64,000 nt of DNA, from the NCBI GenBank assembly GCA_033725935.1, contig MU867101.1, positions 1-64,000 of the forward strand, written 5' to 3'. Shown piece by piece: positions 35,001 through 48,903 of the stretch (positions within the stretch are counted from its first letter, which is position 1; the number at the start of each line of letters is the position of its first letter). The notes beneath the pieces were generated by a model, which did not search any database, was not told the DNA's origin, and was given only the letters and a program-made list of their open reading frames with translations. Made by a program: the position numbers and the translations under genes. This DNA is from Cladorrhinum sp. PSN259. Its lineage: Eukaryota; Ascomycota; Sordariomycetes; Sordariales; Podosporaceae.

Positions 35001-35309
35001 AGCGGGCACTACTGGGTGTATATTCGAGACTTTGAGAATGGGTTGTGGCGGAAATATAATGACGGTGTGGTCACGGTTGTGCAGAACCCAGAGGCAGAGT
35101 TTTTGCATAGACCTGATAAGCACAACGACCAGCGACGGCTGGTTTATTATCTTTCCTACATCAAGGAATCCGATGCAAAGCAGATGGTCTCAGTTCCTCG
35201 CCGCCAAGTCAAACAACGGCAGAGCGATGATGTCGAGATGGGCGGGACAGCCGAGCACCTGGAGGACGCCCGAATGGGTGGCACTGAGATAACTTCGCGG
35301 AGTGTTTAG
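32034..35309 (+). CDS. ubp2: Ubp2-like ubiquitin carboxyl-terminal hydrolase
   Basis: Single exon, 1091 aa from the ATG at 32034 (MSTPTVEPAGFLSSVL). Ubp2 removes K63-linked ubiquitin and opposes Rsp5 in yeast. The N-terminal half has a Cys cluster (CTDTKLSCLCRYCRYHYVV) and the conserved region around GQSCEHIFLALGF. The USP catalytic domain opens with GLFNIRNTCYLNSLLQYMY, giving nucleophile C502. The His box HSGTGAQSGHYWVYIRDF places the general base at H992, and KYNDG puts the third residue at N1009/D1010. A long coiled, charged insert (~600-700) separates the boxes, as in other Ubp2/USP25-28 relatives. All catalytic residues are present. The C-terminus after the USP fold is short. The same frame stays open beyond the TAG stop (see findings). 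Confidence 0.9.
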   Translation: MSTPTVEPAGFLSSVLIQAWFDGTLPHSGQDWSFACPLRRDRDIRDAGQSHEFLPITKQCTDTKLSCLCRYCRYHYVVTVKEPAITTLDVNHPQHFFRFKSAESQAELEEYGQTVPLYPLVHRSSWECECETIVNLEISSPRLRLEWINTITDQKRIEENIRRAKEEDPERYKDVGDVKTESYKTTALKTLNTYLGNILEDDGNGKPKRISVRNKTFTAQFGQSCEHIFLALGFKLQTEDGENYWLPPRLTPEAPGVKTDLGSEWAFYQDVKSEVQSVIETGSSAGRQEVVAFDPLAKNRLYKMMGCDKYAWRERALPQMSESDETSSLWALGAPAKAKDDLLKYAYQCQIKFNPSRAEGYLKALRNLAIDGGEDLQVFCITEGDRLEKPVAREVEDDMHIQEAFRVLGVREQTDLDTVANVALASFDDRPSDRKKIYAAVETIYKHYGEKDDANLPLLRSVYDALRERVGLGSESKPLPPTKPPQDTGDMPLGLFNIRNTCYLNSLLQYMYTISHIRNFVLTYPDLDLEPTERSVAEFMTRFQVKTERGWTKRQFFTGEAYLGYAFTIELRELFRQFEAAHYAETRWIEPSQRLANAALIRSDNQKAVEFHYKALAEKQKAAKDKSTSVPPLPPRRKDGEMDDVETGSAISDNTLVEDVVKESLEVDPPNSGRPRAQVTVEELAAGVNSTEVKGTDQQDIHEAWNNIKDHLEAAALLIGSEQFADLVTNSTCEHKRFPDTEWTRHPAPVDYFSVFPNARGAPDLCNAMAYSSFDLEVLEQLTSTGSVAQGRPWLKFTTIEKAAPHLHIHIQRAVGTTKNQEPMNLADTIYIERFKTGPTSPNFPTKKREWEVRARLNEIKPMRMVREVEQGKEPLAEEHVTEFLKALGDGASNFADMVDEERAAKASDLCEEHGIPPSLDPLPQLQYDSSKWTCPQPPGWDSLWDRLDKEEAEQEKELSAEWDQLIESQKGDPYVLHAAFCHSGTGAQSGHYWVYIRDFENGLWRKYNDGVVTVVQNPEAEFLHRPDKHNDQRRLVYYLSYIKESDAKQMVSVPRRQVKQRQSDDVEMGGTAEHLEDARMGGTEITSRSV

Positions 35310-36377
35310 GAAACATCAGAGTCAAGGTGGTTCCGGCCAGCCCGGCGAAGCCTTCTACCATCCATAATGGAAGACTCAAGAGAGACGCAGCCACCAAGCT
35401 TAAGGACCCCGCTACCAAGCTCAAGGCCCGTGAAGCAGATATCAAGCGCAAGGACCCCGCTACCACCTATCGGCGCAGAGAGAAAAGCAAAGAATAATCA
35501 GGCGACGGAAGGCGATATTTTGGAGTCTAAACGTAAGTTTCCTGGCGGCTGATTTGTTTTTACCCCCCAAGAGTTGTCGCTGACCCTTTTTCTCATGGTT
35601 CCATTAGCGCTGAAGATGGATGACCATGACGGGACGGATGGTGGAAAGAGTATAAATCATGGTGGTTCTCGCTGAGCTCTAGAAGGACTTTGACTTTGCG
35701 AAAAGAGAAAAATGAAAGAGGGGGAAGGGAGAGCAGCGGTTCATGGAATATATGCGGATTGGTGTTATAGCGTGTCATATTTTGCAAACAGCGTCAGTCC
35801 TGAGAAGTAGATGGATTCGAAAATTATGATTTGGTTTCTTCATGATGTGCCCATCAGAATATCCTGTGTGCGTAAGGAGGAAAAAAAGGGGCAACAGAGG
35901 CTTGCCAAGCTTTCATGAGGGACAGGGGGAACTTGCCTGATTTTACCCCACCATACCTCGTCCCTTCCACTCACCTACTCACTCATGCATCTGTCCCTGC
36001 ACTCAGTATTTTATCGCACTGGTTTCTCTTCAAGAACTGGCAGGAGCCTCACCGAATTTGATAGTGAGTCGTTTATTTTAAAGGGAAGGTCCAGACACCT
36101 CCAAGCCAACAAATATTTAAGAGCACGGACTGCAGGAAATCAACAGTCTAATTCCACCTTCATCATTCTGGTCTTGAGGTCAGATCACTCAGTGCTTTTT
36201 TGGGATGTAAGTTTATTTATTTACATGTTCCTTATTTTGCTGCCTAATTTCTATCTCTTTCCGCTTCCTCGTTGTTGATATCAGCACGCTAATACGACGG
36301 GACAGTCAGGTACCTTTATTTCGATCACACATCAATAGACTTTCTCAACTCCATCAACAACACAACTACAATTCAAC
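35310..36377. other. Intergenic region with coding-like tail after ubp2
   Basis: Immediately after the ubp2 stop, two plus-strand frames are open to about 35496 and 35552. A 48-bp imperfect repeat (the 15-mer AAGGACCCCGCTACC at 35402 and again at 35450) lies inside. GTAAGT at 35533 and ATTAG near 35606 could bound a 3' UTR or tail intron. The rest is the promoter and CA-rich leader of the cofactor C gene. Confidence 0.4.
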
Positions 36378-37600
36378 ATGTCATCCCCACAGAATCTCGA
36401 CCCCAAGACCCGGTTCGATTACCAGTTTCGGCACTCCGTCTCTAGTGTGTATCCCGCTCCCCCATGCCTGACTCTCCTTGCTAACAACTCCAAGACATCA
36501 CATCACAAATCCAATCTCTTGGATCGCTCTCATCCTCTCCGTCAATCGGCGAGCTCGGCGATGCAATCCAGCACATCCTTGCCTCCATCTCCCAATTATC
36601 AACCTCCGTATCAGACGCAGGAGCAGATAACACGCTCCCAGCCCACGATCAGCGAGTCTACGCAGATACAGTCAAGTCCCTCCGTGACCAGCTGGGCGAG
36701 ATGAGAGCCAAGGTTGAGCCTAACAAGGGGAAGCGGTTCACGTTTAAGAGGCGGACTCCTGCTTCCCAGCAATCCACCACCGACAGTAGGAAGTTGGGAA
36801 GCGTGGGTAATACCGACCAACCTACCACCGGCACAGCAAAGGTTGAAGAGGAGGAAACCTCCAAAACCCAAGATTACAACGCTGAACTTTCTGCCTCACC
36901 ACCTCAACGACCGGGCACATCTACAGAGAGCGGAAGGCTAGTTCGTAGGCCGTCCTTTTCTTCCGCCCGAAGCATCACCATCTCCGGCCACAGCAATCTA
37001 CACATTATTCTACCTGCTTCTGCCTCACACGCAACGTCAGCTGGTCAGCTTACAGAGCTAAAAAAATGCGTGGTAGACATTTCTACGCCTACAGCCCGTG
37101 AAGGTGGTACACCGTTTGCTTCGTTGGTGCTCAAAGACATTGATCACTGTCTCATTGTCGCTGGACACGTGGATGGGGCTGTACACATTACTGGAGTCTC
37201 CGACAGTGTGATTGTTGTTGTTGCTAGGCAGGTGAGGATACACGAGTGCGACAATGTCGATGTGTACTGCTGGGTTGCTAGCCATCCTATTATTGAGGAC
37301 TGCGAGGGGATGAGGTTTGCTCCTTGCCCAAAGGAGTTTTTGGAGGATACGGGTAAGGAGGAGAATGAATTGTGGAAGAAGGTTGATGATTTTAAGTGGT
37401 TGAAGCACGGACAGAGCAGTCCGCATTGGAAGGTGTTGCCTGAAGAGGAGAGGGTGGGATTCAGGGAGGAGGATAAAGAGGGAGATGGGAAGGGGAAGGG
37501 GGGGGTGGAGGGCAAGGTTTGGAGGAGGATTGTTAGTGGTGATGGGGGACGGTTGGTGAGGGAGGATATCTTGAGGAAGGTGGGGGTTTTGAAGAAGTGA
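36378..37600 (+). CDS. Tubulin-specific chaperone, cofactor C (TBCC)
   Basis: Two exons, 36378-36444 and 36495-37600, giving 390 aa; the intron is only 50 nt (GTGTGT donor, CAAG acceptor). TBCC is the GAP of the tubulin folding machinery, triggering GTP hydrolysis in the beta-tubulin/cofactor D/E complex. The N-terminus is the helical tubulin-binding part: RFDYQFRHSVS, then across the splice ITSQIQSLGSL and GELGDAIQHILASIS. A Ser/Thr-rich linker follows. The C-terminal beta-helix (C-CAP/cofactor C-like) runs through VLKDIDHCLIVAGHVDGAVHI, VIVVVARQVRIHECDNVDVY and HPIIEDCEGMRFAPCPK. The QVRIH motif holds the catalytic arginine finger seen as QQLRxH in human TBCC. The C-terminal ~60 residues are Gly/Lys/Glu-rich. 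The short intron and the exact acceptor should be confirmed by transcript data. Confidence 0.87.
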
Positions 37601-38654
37601 TGCATTGGTATCGGGGAGGAGATGAAGTATGCTATGCGGGCTTTAGGTATACACTAGAAGAGGAATCAGAGGGGCGATGGCTAGTTGTAGAGGAGAATTC
37701 TATGTGGTAGGGGAGGGCTACGGCTTTGAGCAGCATTCTTATAGGTTTTGTTCTGCTGAGATGTGTCCTGATGAGGGATGGTTAATAGAAGATGCATTTT
37801 TACATTGTTTCTCTTTGCTTCGAATGCCTTGTGTTACTTGGATGGTGTGTCACAGCCTGATTAAAGTTCATAGAGCGGTAAGCAGGTCTAAATAATTCTA
37901 TAGAAAGGCTAGCATTCTTCTTCTTCAATGTTTTTGACCAGTTCGTCAGTCAACCTTGGCGGAAACACAAACCTTGACCAAAGAAATTCCAAAGTTCACG
38001 CGCCGGGTATCCCCTTCTCGACCATTCTGCCCTTTTTAGTCATTCGTTTGATGAATGAGTTATGCATGTTTATACGGAGTTTAATTAGTGGTGAGAGCCT
38101 TGGTTTCAGTTCATCAGGTAACCTTTTTTTCTTCTTTTTTTTCTCTTTTAAGATCTTGCTCGATGAAGATAGGATTTACAAATCAATGAAGGTTGTTCTT
38201 TTTATTTATCTCTTTCATCGGCTATAATCAGAGAGTTCTATGAAAGTTCTAGACAAAAGTTTTTTATAATTCACTTTCAACTTTTGGACTTTTGAACAGA
38301 GAGTAGTAGTGAAAAGCTTTGGTTGATTGATACAGTCAGGACACTTTCTTCTTATGGAGGTCTTACTGTGATATGGTGGGATAAAATATGGAGAGATGAC
38401 TATAGTACATCTCCCATCACACATCGCTAGAACCGTTAGTAGATGTCCGAGTCTGGCTCGGCAATATACTTGAACTGGTTTTCGTCAACGCATCTGCGGT
38501 CTAGAATGTGACTTTTTACACACTGTTTCGCTGTGCGGTGGTATTAAACTGTTGTTGTAGTTTACAGCAGGGGGGGGGGGGGTATCATGTTCGTCTCGGT
38601 CGTCTCTGCATCTTTTCTGTTCCTTTCCATGTTTTCCTCCACTTGACCGACACA
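37601..38654. other. AT-rich convergent intergenic region
   Basis: 1.05 kb between convergent genes, AT-rich, with a G13 run at 38570-38582 and a T-rich block near 38125-38150. No ORF of note, RNA gene or inverted repeat is seen. Confidence 0.55.
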
Positions 38655-39098
38655 TTACTCTTCCATCCTATCACTATCCCCATGCTCCGCCGCCGTGCTC
38701 TGCGCAAATCGTATCCCCTCCTCCTGTATCCTCGCCAGCATTGCCGCCTGTTTTCTTCTCCTGTCCTCCAACTTCAGGATCTCCTCTTCTTGTTGAGATG
38801 TGGCGCGATGGACGTCGTTGAGCGTGCGCGTTGCTCCCCTTGCGCGTTGTAATTTGTGTTTGAGGTTATCCGTGGCAGTTGGGAGTTCCTTGACGCTCAA
38901 TAGGCCGCCTGTGTTGGGTGCGCCGCTTGGAAGGGGTGTGGTTCCTGTTACGGCGCCTGGTCCTGGTGCTTGCTGAGATGATATAGACGCGCTGAGGTTT
39001 GTGGTTGTTGCGCCGCGGAGTTTGACGACGATGGACGTTAGTTCTGTGAGGATGTCTACTGAGTCGGGGGTAAGGCCATCTGGGAGGACGGTTGTCAT
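38655..39098 (-). CDS. med9: Mediator complex subunit 9
   Basis: Single exon, 147 aa. Med9 (Cse2) belongs to the middle module of Mediator. The N-terminal signature LTPDSVDILTELTSIVVKLR is the part I recognise. A Gly/Pro/Ser-rich spacer follows, then a long helical C-terminal half (LKHKLQRARGATRTLNDVHR, then EEEILKLEDRRRKQAAMLARIQEEG) that would form the coiled coil with Med4/Med7. The size agrees with filamentous-fungal Med9. It is divergent to iPGM with a 578-bp spacer. The identification rests on one short signature plus architecture, so it is less sure than its neighbours. Confidence 0.75.
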   Translation of the reverse strand: MTTVLPDGLTPDSVDILTELTSIVVKLRGATTTNLSASISSQQAPGPGAVTGTTPLPSGAPNTGGLLSVKELPTATDNLKHKLQRARGATRTLNDVHRATSQQEEEILKLEDRRRKQAAMLARIQEEGIRFAQSTAAEHGDSDRMEE

Positions 39099-39676
39099 TT
39101 TGAGAGGATGGTGAGTTTTGTGTGGTGTAGTGTATCGTTATCAAGTGCTTCCGCACTTTCGCAATGATCGGGGAATGCGATATGTATGAATTCGGGATTG
39201 GCGATCAGGATTGGGGTGTTGAAATGGATCGCCGCGGCGTGGCCCGGGGTACGGTACCTGGTACTTGCCTTGTCCTGGCGGGTAGTTGGGGGCAGTTGAT
39301 TTTGAGTGGTTAAGCAATCAAGCGACACCGCTATCGGTGATCCAGACCCCCCTGACAAGTGACATTGTTAGGTGGGGGGCCTACGTCAGGTGGGGTGATA
39401 CAGCGGAGTTCAATAGCTCCCGTCCCCAGCATTCTTGGATGCCCGTTGAAGCAAAGAAGAACTACCTACCCCGCCAATTTCGGACTTCCAAAAGCCCCCA
39501 ACTTGGAGGAAGCTTAGCAGCTTATTTTTTCTGTCATTCCATCCAGGATTATATCCCTCAATAAATTTCGAATCCCCTCAGTACCTAGATTGGTATATCT
39601 ACGACTACGAGCACTATCTCGTCTGCCCCTCGTACAACACCAATTGAGTTAGAAGCTATACAATAACACAAACATC
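39099..39676. promoter_or_regulatory. Divergent promoter region (med9 / iPGM)
   Basis: 578 bp between start codons; includes a GGTACGGTACCTGGTACTT cluster near 39249-39266, like the one upstream of fig1, and a short CA-rich leader for iPGM. No gene is seen. Confidence 0.5.
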
Positions 39677-41413
39677 ATGGCTCCCGATCACAAGGCTTGC
39701 CTGAGTACGTCGTCTTCCTCATCCCGACGCCCAAATTACCTGCTGGTCGCCTGTTATATCCTGATATATCTGGAGCTGGGTTGGCTGATCATGTTGTTGG
39801 TGCGGTCGTATAGTCGTGATTGACGGCTGGGGTATCCCCTCCGAGAACTCACCCAAGAATGGCGACGCTATCGCCGCCGCCGAAACCCCCGTAATGGATG
39901 AGCTCTCCAAGAGCGAGACCGGTTTCACCGAGCTCGATGCCTCCTCCCTCGCTGTTGGTCTCCCCGACGGCCTCATGGGCAACTCCGAGGTCGGACATCT
40001 CAACATTGGCGCTGGTCGTGTTGTTTGGCAGGATGTCGTCCGTATCGACCAGGATATCAAGACCGACAAGTTCAAAGAGAACCCTGTGATCAAGAAGGTC
40101 TTGGACCAGGCCAAGAACACTAATGGTCGTCTTCACCTTTGCGGTCTTATTTCCGACGGTGGTGTGGTAAGTTACGAACAATGTCTCCTCGTCAAACCAG
40201 TCATGTATGCTAACTTTTACTCTTCTTGCTATAGCACGCCAAGCAGACTCACCTCTACGCCCTTCTCAGAGCTGCCAAGGAGGCCGGCATTCCCAAGGTC
40301 TTCATCCACTTCTTTGGTGATGGCCGTGACACGGACCCCAAGTCCGGCGCTGGTTACATGCAGGAGCTCCTCGACTATACCAAGGAGGTCGGCATTGGTC
40401 AGATCGCTACCGTTGTTGGCCGCTACTATGCCATGGACCGTGACAAGAGATGGGAGCGCGTTGAGCTCGCTCTCAAGGGATTGATCCTTGGTGAGGGCGA
40501 GGAGAGCAGCGACCCCGTCACGACTGTCAAGGAGAGATACGAGAAGGGCGAGAACGACGAATTCCTCAAGCCTATCATTGTTGGTGGTGATGAGAGCCGC
40601 ATCAAGGATGGCGACAACGTCTTCTTCTTCAACTACCGCTCCGATCGTGTTCGTCAGATCACCCAGCTCTTGGGTGACGTTGACCGGTCTCCCAGACCAG
40701 ACTTCCCCTACCCCAAGATCAACTTGGTCACCATGACCCAGTACAAGCTCGATTACCCATTTGAGGTTGCCTTCAAGCCCCAGTCCATGGACAACGTCCT
40801 TGCTGAGTGGCTCGGCAGGCAGGGTGTTGAGCAGGTACACGTTGCTGAGACCGAGAAGTATGCTCACGTTACCTTTTTCTTCAACGGTGGTGTTGAGAAA
40901 GTCTTCCCTCTTGAGACTCGTGACGAGTCCCAGGATTTGGTGCCTTCCAACAAGAGCGTCGCCACCTACGACAAGGCCCCCGAGATGAGCGCCGATGGCG
41001 TTGCAAACCAGGTCGTCAAGCGCCTTGGTGAGCAGAAGTTCCCCTTCGTCATGAACAACTTTGCTCCTCCTGACATGGTTGGCCACACCGGTGTGTATGA
41101 GGCTGCCATTGTTGGTGTTGCGGCTACCGACAAGGCCATTGGCAAGATTCTCGAGGGCTGCAAGAAGGAGGGCTACATTCTCTTCATCACCTCTGACCAC
41201 GGAAACGCAGAGGAGATGAAGTTCCCCGATGGCAAGCCCAAGACTTCTCACACCACAAACAAGGTTCCCTTCATCATGGCCAATGCTCCCGAGGGCTGGA
41301 GTCTGAAGAAGGCCGGTGGTGTTTTGGGTGATGTTGCTCCCACTGTTCTCACTGCCATGGGTCTGCCCGTTCCTGAAGAGATGACTGGTGCCAACCTTTT
41401 GATCAAGGCTTAA
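39677..41413 (+). CDS. gpmI: 2,3-bisphosphoglycerate-independent phosphoglycerate mutase
   Basis: Three exons: 39677-39704, 39814-40166 and 40235-41413 (519 aa); introns of 109 and 68 nt. The enzyme interconverts 3- and 2-phosphoglycerate in glycolysis using two manganese ions and a phosphoserine; filamentous fungi use this form instead of the cofactor-dependent yeast enzyme. The first exon gives only MAPDHKACL plus one base; joining yields IVIDGWGIPSENSPKNGDAI with the first metal ligand Asp. The phosphorylated serine is S67 in LMGNSEVGHLNIGAG. Further family blocks are FFGDGRDTDPKSG, FFNYRSDRVRQIT, the FNGGVE segment, FVMNNFAPPDMVGHTGVYEA and FITSDHGNAEEM, with the alkaline-phosphatase-type metal ligands. 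The codon bias is strong, as for a highly expressed gene. All active-site blocks are present. Confidence 0.97.
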
Positions 41414-44338
<2,925 letters not shown>

Positions 44339-45487
44339 TGTATCTGACTGAGGGGATTGGTATGCAGAAAGAGAGAGATGGGAGTCGACGGGGTCGGAGA
44401 GTTAGAGGAGTTGACGATTGGGCTCGACGGCTGGAGTGTGAGAGGGAAAAAGAGGAGGGAACGGAAAAGAGTGCGAGGAAGAAGTGGTCAGCTGGGGAAA
44501 GCGGAACCTCGGGCTGGTCCGGGCAACGGGCTCGAGCATCGACGAGCGGCGTTCGTGAGTGGTCAATTCGAGCCAACTGCCTCCACTTTTGTGAGCTCCT
44601 AGGTGGGTCAGCCACCACCAAAATACCCAGCTCTCAACGAAGTTGGCAAAAAAAGAGAGGGAAAAAAATTTGCAGCTTTATCCTGGCGGGCGGTGCGGCA
44701 CTTTGCCAGCTGTTGTCACTGTCTAGTTGCTTGTTTGCATGGAATGGCTTTTACTGGGAGAATACAGCAACAACAGCCTCGAATATGGCCATCGCCTTCT
44801 GTATGTTTTACCTCATCCCCAGCGAGGGAATTTGGGATGATCGGGCAATCTCGGGATACAGGAAACAGAAGCAACAGACCGCCAAGTTCGGCCGATCATC
44901 AGCGTCAGCCAGTCACAGGGTTTTTACAGTGCAGCTTTTGCTGTTTCTGAAGATTGATTGGATTTGAGAAGCTTGCAGCTTCTTGGTGGTAGAGGTAGGT
45001 GTGTGTCATGAATCATGGACCCAGCAACTTTTAGAGCTGGTGGGAGAGCTATCAATCTCTAGCACCTTTATCTCTGGTTCCAGGGATGAGAGCTTATTTC
45101 CAGCTGTCAGCTCAGTCCGGGCTTCGGGTAGAGGAGAGAAAATTTTCAGCAGCAAGTCGCGTTTGATGTCTGAGGCACCTCTGAGGCTCACCCCTCCTGC
45201 AGCACAGCATCACAATTTTTTCTTGTGAGACACAACAGGGGTTATTGATGTGACCCCCACTTGGCGGCACAAACGCTGGGCAAGGGGGAAGGGATGACGA
45301 CAAGATGAGAAAAATGCCTCTTAATCTGCTTTTGCATCAAAAAAGAGGGCAGGAACAAAATGGGAGCTTCAAACAAGCTGGCACTAATGACTAGCAACAC
45401 TTTGAACAGATTCGGTTCAACGGTCCATTTGTTTTGAGAATGAACGGTGAGCAAAATCACCACAAATGGTGTTGTATCAGCTGTGGC

Positions 45488-45519
<32 letters not shown>

Positions 45520-46507
45520 GATAAAAAAAAGAGTGGGTCGGATGTCTCGGGAGGGAAATGCTATTTCGTTGGTCTCCGATCCGATCATGAATCGATGATG
45601 AACCTGAAAACTGAGGCCATCAACAAGCAGTTTGAGATCTCGGTATTCGTACATCTGAGAATGCCGAGTTCCTGATTTTGAGTGTTCTTTTGATATGCAA
45701 CAAGAAAAGCTTTTTGAGGCTGAAGCTGCAACACCCATCCATGCGGTTTGGAAAAAAAGGAGATTGCCGATGTCTAAAATAACCGACCGGGAGTTGGGGT
45801 TACACAGCTTTCCACGTCGGATTCCGCCATGTCGGGACAACAAGGTGGCGGCAAGAATTGTTACAGGCACAAGATAAGAAACTCCATATTGTGCGACTGT
45901 ATCGAAATATTTGAACACAGTCACAAAAATTTAGCCGTGTCAATTACCAGTGCTTAACCTGCAATCAATGTGGTGAAGTTTTCAGGTGAAGCTACACTAC
46001 TTTTACAGTTTCTCTCCTATGTACATATTACCAGGATCACCGGACAGCAAAGGTAGGTACATAGGTACAGGGGTGGTGGTCATAGCTCCTTGCATACCGT
46101 GCATACCTGCTCAAGCAAGCTTCCTGCAAGCCGATCCAAGCAAAAGCAGAGCTTCAATCACACGCAGAGAAAAAAAAAAAAGGGAAAAAATAGAGGCCGT
46201 CGACCAGTTGAATACAGAACCTAATTACACGCATGGATATTTATACCAAGCAATGACAAGAATCAAGATGAAATCTCCCAGGTAATTGTATGTAAAGCAT
46301 CCATCCGCCGCCCCCGACTAATTCCAAAAAGGCTATATCCAAACTGGGTATCTAGACTAAAGTATCTCACAATTAGATCTCCGACCTTTTTCTCCTTTTT
46401 TAGAGTAGCCAGGCTAGCTCTCTTAAGAGATATCACGCTCCCGAACCATCCGCTTATACCGACATCCTATATCCCCTTATCCAATTCCACCGAATCCTCT
46501 GTACCTA
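44339..46507. other. 2.2-kb intergenic region upstream of atp9
   Basis: atp9 promoter and MYST 3' flank. A T27 homopolymer lies at 45492-45518. The ORF at 44338-44967 on the plus strand is antisense to the atp9 leader and shows no domain. No RNA gene is seen. Confidence 0.55.
45492..45518 (+). repeat. Poly-T tract (T27)
   Basis: Twenty-seven consecutive T residues in an intergenic region, the longest homopolymer in the window; its length may be affected by sequencing. Confidence 0.9.
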
Positions 46508-48490
46508 TTACGGCGACCCCGCCTCACTAGTCTCAGCAGCACTACCTCCTCCCTCCATACTCTTGATAGCATATCCCTCCACAAACCCTTCAGGATCAAC
46601 GGCCCTTTCCAAAGATATTCCATTTCTCTCAACCCACTCCTTCACTCTTCCCTTACTTATTTTAACCCTTTGTACCATCTCCTCTTCTTTTTCCTCCTTC
46701 TGATCATCCTCCGCCTCCTTCTCCCCTTCTTCTTCTACTACTTCCGGTTTACTCTTCTTCCTCGGCCCCATCTCCGTAACCTCGGCGACGCCCATCTCCC
46801 TCAAGACAGACAAACAATCGTCAACAGCAATCCAGGTACCCTCGCTCACATCGCCGACATCCACCACCACTTCCCCTTCCCCGCTCTCTAGCAACCAACG
46901 AGCAATCTCCCCGCCCCAAAACCTTTTATATCCCTTCTTGCCTAGATCACTGATCGGTTTCTCCGGTCCACCTAGCACTCCTTCCCTTCTTGATATTTCG
47001 TATGATATTCCCATGAGTAAAGCTCCGAGTCCCTTTCGTTGCCAAGGAGGGAATATGAGGATGCAGGCGAGGTTATTGTTATCCCATGACATTTTTTCTT
47101 TTGAGAAGAATCCGACTATTTGTGGACGAGTAGATGGGGAATGTGAGGGAGGAGGGGTATAGACGAGGAGAAAGTAGTTGAAGCCTGTTACGTCGAAAAA
47201 GACTGATTTGTTATCTAGGAAGAGTTTTGCGAAGAGGGACAGGTTTTGGCAGAATAACTTAAAGAACAAAAGTCAGTTGGGGGAGAAAAAAGGGGAGGGG
47301 AGGGATGGGTATGGGGGAATGCTTACGACATCCGTTTCACCGTCTACTTCGTAGATACTCCATTCACCTTGGTCGTGGACTACTTCCTCCACCATTGCTG
47401 GGGTTTGGGATGCCTTTTTACCTCTACCGGGACCAGCCTTGTGAGGTACGGTGTTGGGATTGGAGGGTTTGAGAACCGTACGGGAGCCTTTGGGATGGGT
47501 GTAGATCTTCCGTCCTGGTACAAAGGCTTTCCTCTCGCAAAGCCTGACGTGTTCCCACCACGAGACGAGCTCCTTCGAGTATTTGAAGCAGCACGGGCAG
47601 ACGTAGAGCCGTTCGAGCATGGGTGGTTGGTCTCTTCGGCCGTGATGGTGGGCCTTGCCTCCGTTCGATCCGTGAGATTCATCCTGTGCACCGCTCGTTG
47701 TTGAGTTGTGATGGTTGGTGTGGGATGAATCGCCCAGCACGTCTTTACCATAGTAGGAAGGGTACCATGCCCTGAAGCAGATGTCTCCCAACACGACTTT
47801 ATCAATGTTGCGGTCGGTGCTTTCCTTGCTAGGAGTGCCTTTGCGGCTGCCCTTGGACTGATTCACCGATACGACGTTCGATGTGGTGTTGGAGCCGTTG
47901 GCGTTGTGTTGTTGCCTCGGAGTTATTGATGTTGCCATCGTTATTGGTTTATGACGACCGACTGATACGGACTGTTGATGAGCTCCGGGCGCCGGCGCAT
48001 CGAGGCGGACGTGAATAACTGGTGTTTCCTTCTGTGATGGGGCTATTGGCCTCTGCGAAGCGGCCGGATTGTGTCTGGTACGGTCGACATGGTTCGTCTT
48101 GGGGAGAGCGCGCTGTGGAGCTGGGGATGGGACTGGGATCGGCGCCGTGACTGCTTCAAGGCCACCGCTGTGACGGGTCACTCGACCTGGCTTCAATGGC
48201 TGTCGCTGCTGCTCCGTCTCGAGTGGAACATTCTCCTTATTGCCACGTGGGGATCGTGTGTGCTGCGAGACGCTCAAGGCGTTCATCGTAACGGTCGGAG
48301 GCTGTTCATCGGTGCTCTCGGCGCGCCGGCGACGGCGTCGGGGTTCTGGATCGGGTGGGACAGAGAGCGGGGCGGTCGAGGTTTGGCGCGTCGCTCGCCG
48401 TGGTAGCACCACGGATGTTGATGGTGCTGTGTCAGGAGGGGCATCATTTGCACCGCCCGAGGGGCGTTTTCGCTTCAGCTGAGCTGGCAT
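46508..48490 (-). CDS. MYST-family histone acetyltransferase (Sas2-like)
   Basis: Two exons, 47327-48490 and 46508-47257 (637 aa; 69-nt intron whose removal joins GETDV to LFCQNLSLFAKLFLD). MYST enzymes acetylate histone H4 or H3 lysines. The N-terminal ~220 residues are basic and disordered, with no chromodomain or PHD finger visible, which argues for the Sas2 branch over Esa1 or Sas3. The C2HC zinc finger starts at C298 (YVCPCCFKYSKELVSWWEHVRLC). The core shows the catalytic cysteine C453 (NLACILIFP), the acetyl-CoA loop QRKGLG (461-466) and the catalytic glutamate E487 (PEKPISDLG). The C-terminus carries an acidic insert and a short terminal helix (GRVKEWVERNGISLERAVD). All key residues are present. 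A His/Asn/Gly-rich insert sits just before the zinc finger. It shares a 413-bp divergent promoter with the PPR gene. Confidence 0.9.
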
Positions 48491-48903
48491 GTCGGCATGT
48501 GTCGCCTGGACGTAGAATCGCCGTTTGATGAGGTATTGGAATTATGTGCTGCATCTGAAGATGGAATTGAGACGAATGCCAGGTGAAGTCCAATGGATAC
48601 TTAGACTAGACTCCTAGACTAACAGTTCAAGGTTGCAGGGATTATACGTCGAACGCTGCTGTTTATGGTGGAGCTCAATTGGCGGGCCGTGGGGTTTTGT
48701 GGGTCCTCCCAAAGATTCCCAGCCTGGAAGTTCTGCACCCATGATTTTTCTCCCACTTTGTAAATAATGTACCTGACGCTCCCGCTTCTGCAGACACAAA
48801 TCACCGATTCATCCATTCCTCCTGGTCGCCTCCCCGCTGCCGGCTCAACCTCATGCACACCGAGTGAGAGGTTGCTCGCCAACATGACTGGCAGTCGATT
48901 CAA
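48491..48903. promoter_or_regulatory. Divergent promoter (MYST / PPR) with upstream ORFs
   Basis: 413 bp between start codons. Two upstream ATGs precede the PPR start: 48853 (four codons, MHTE then stop) and 48884, whose 15-codon frame runs past the main ATG to a stop at 48931. They may dampen translation if they lie in the transcript. Confidence 0.5.

Noticed and set aside
40229..41251. 340-codon ORF antisense to iPGM
   Set aside because: Same cause: biased codons of a highly expressed gene; Leu/Val-rich without motif.
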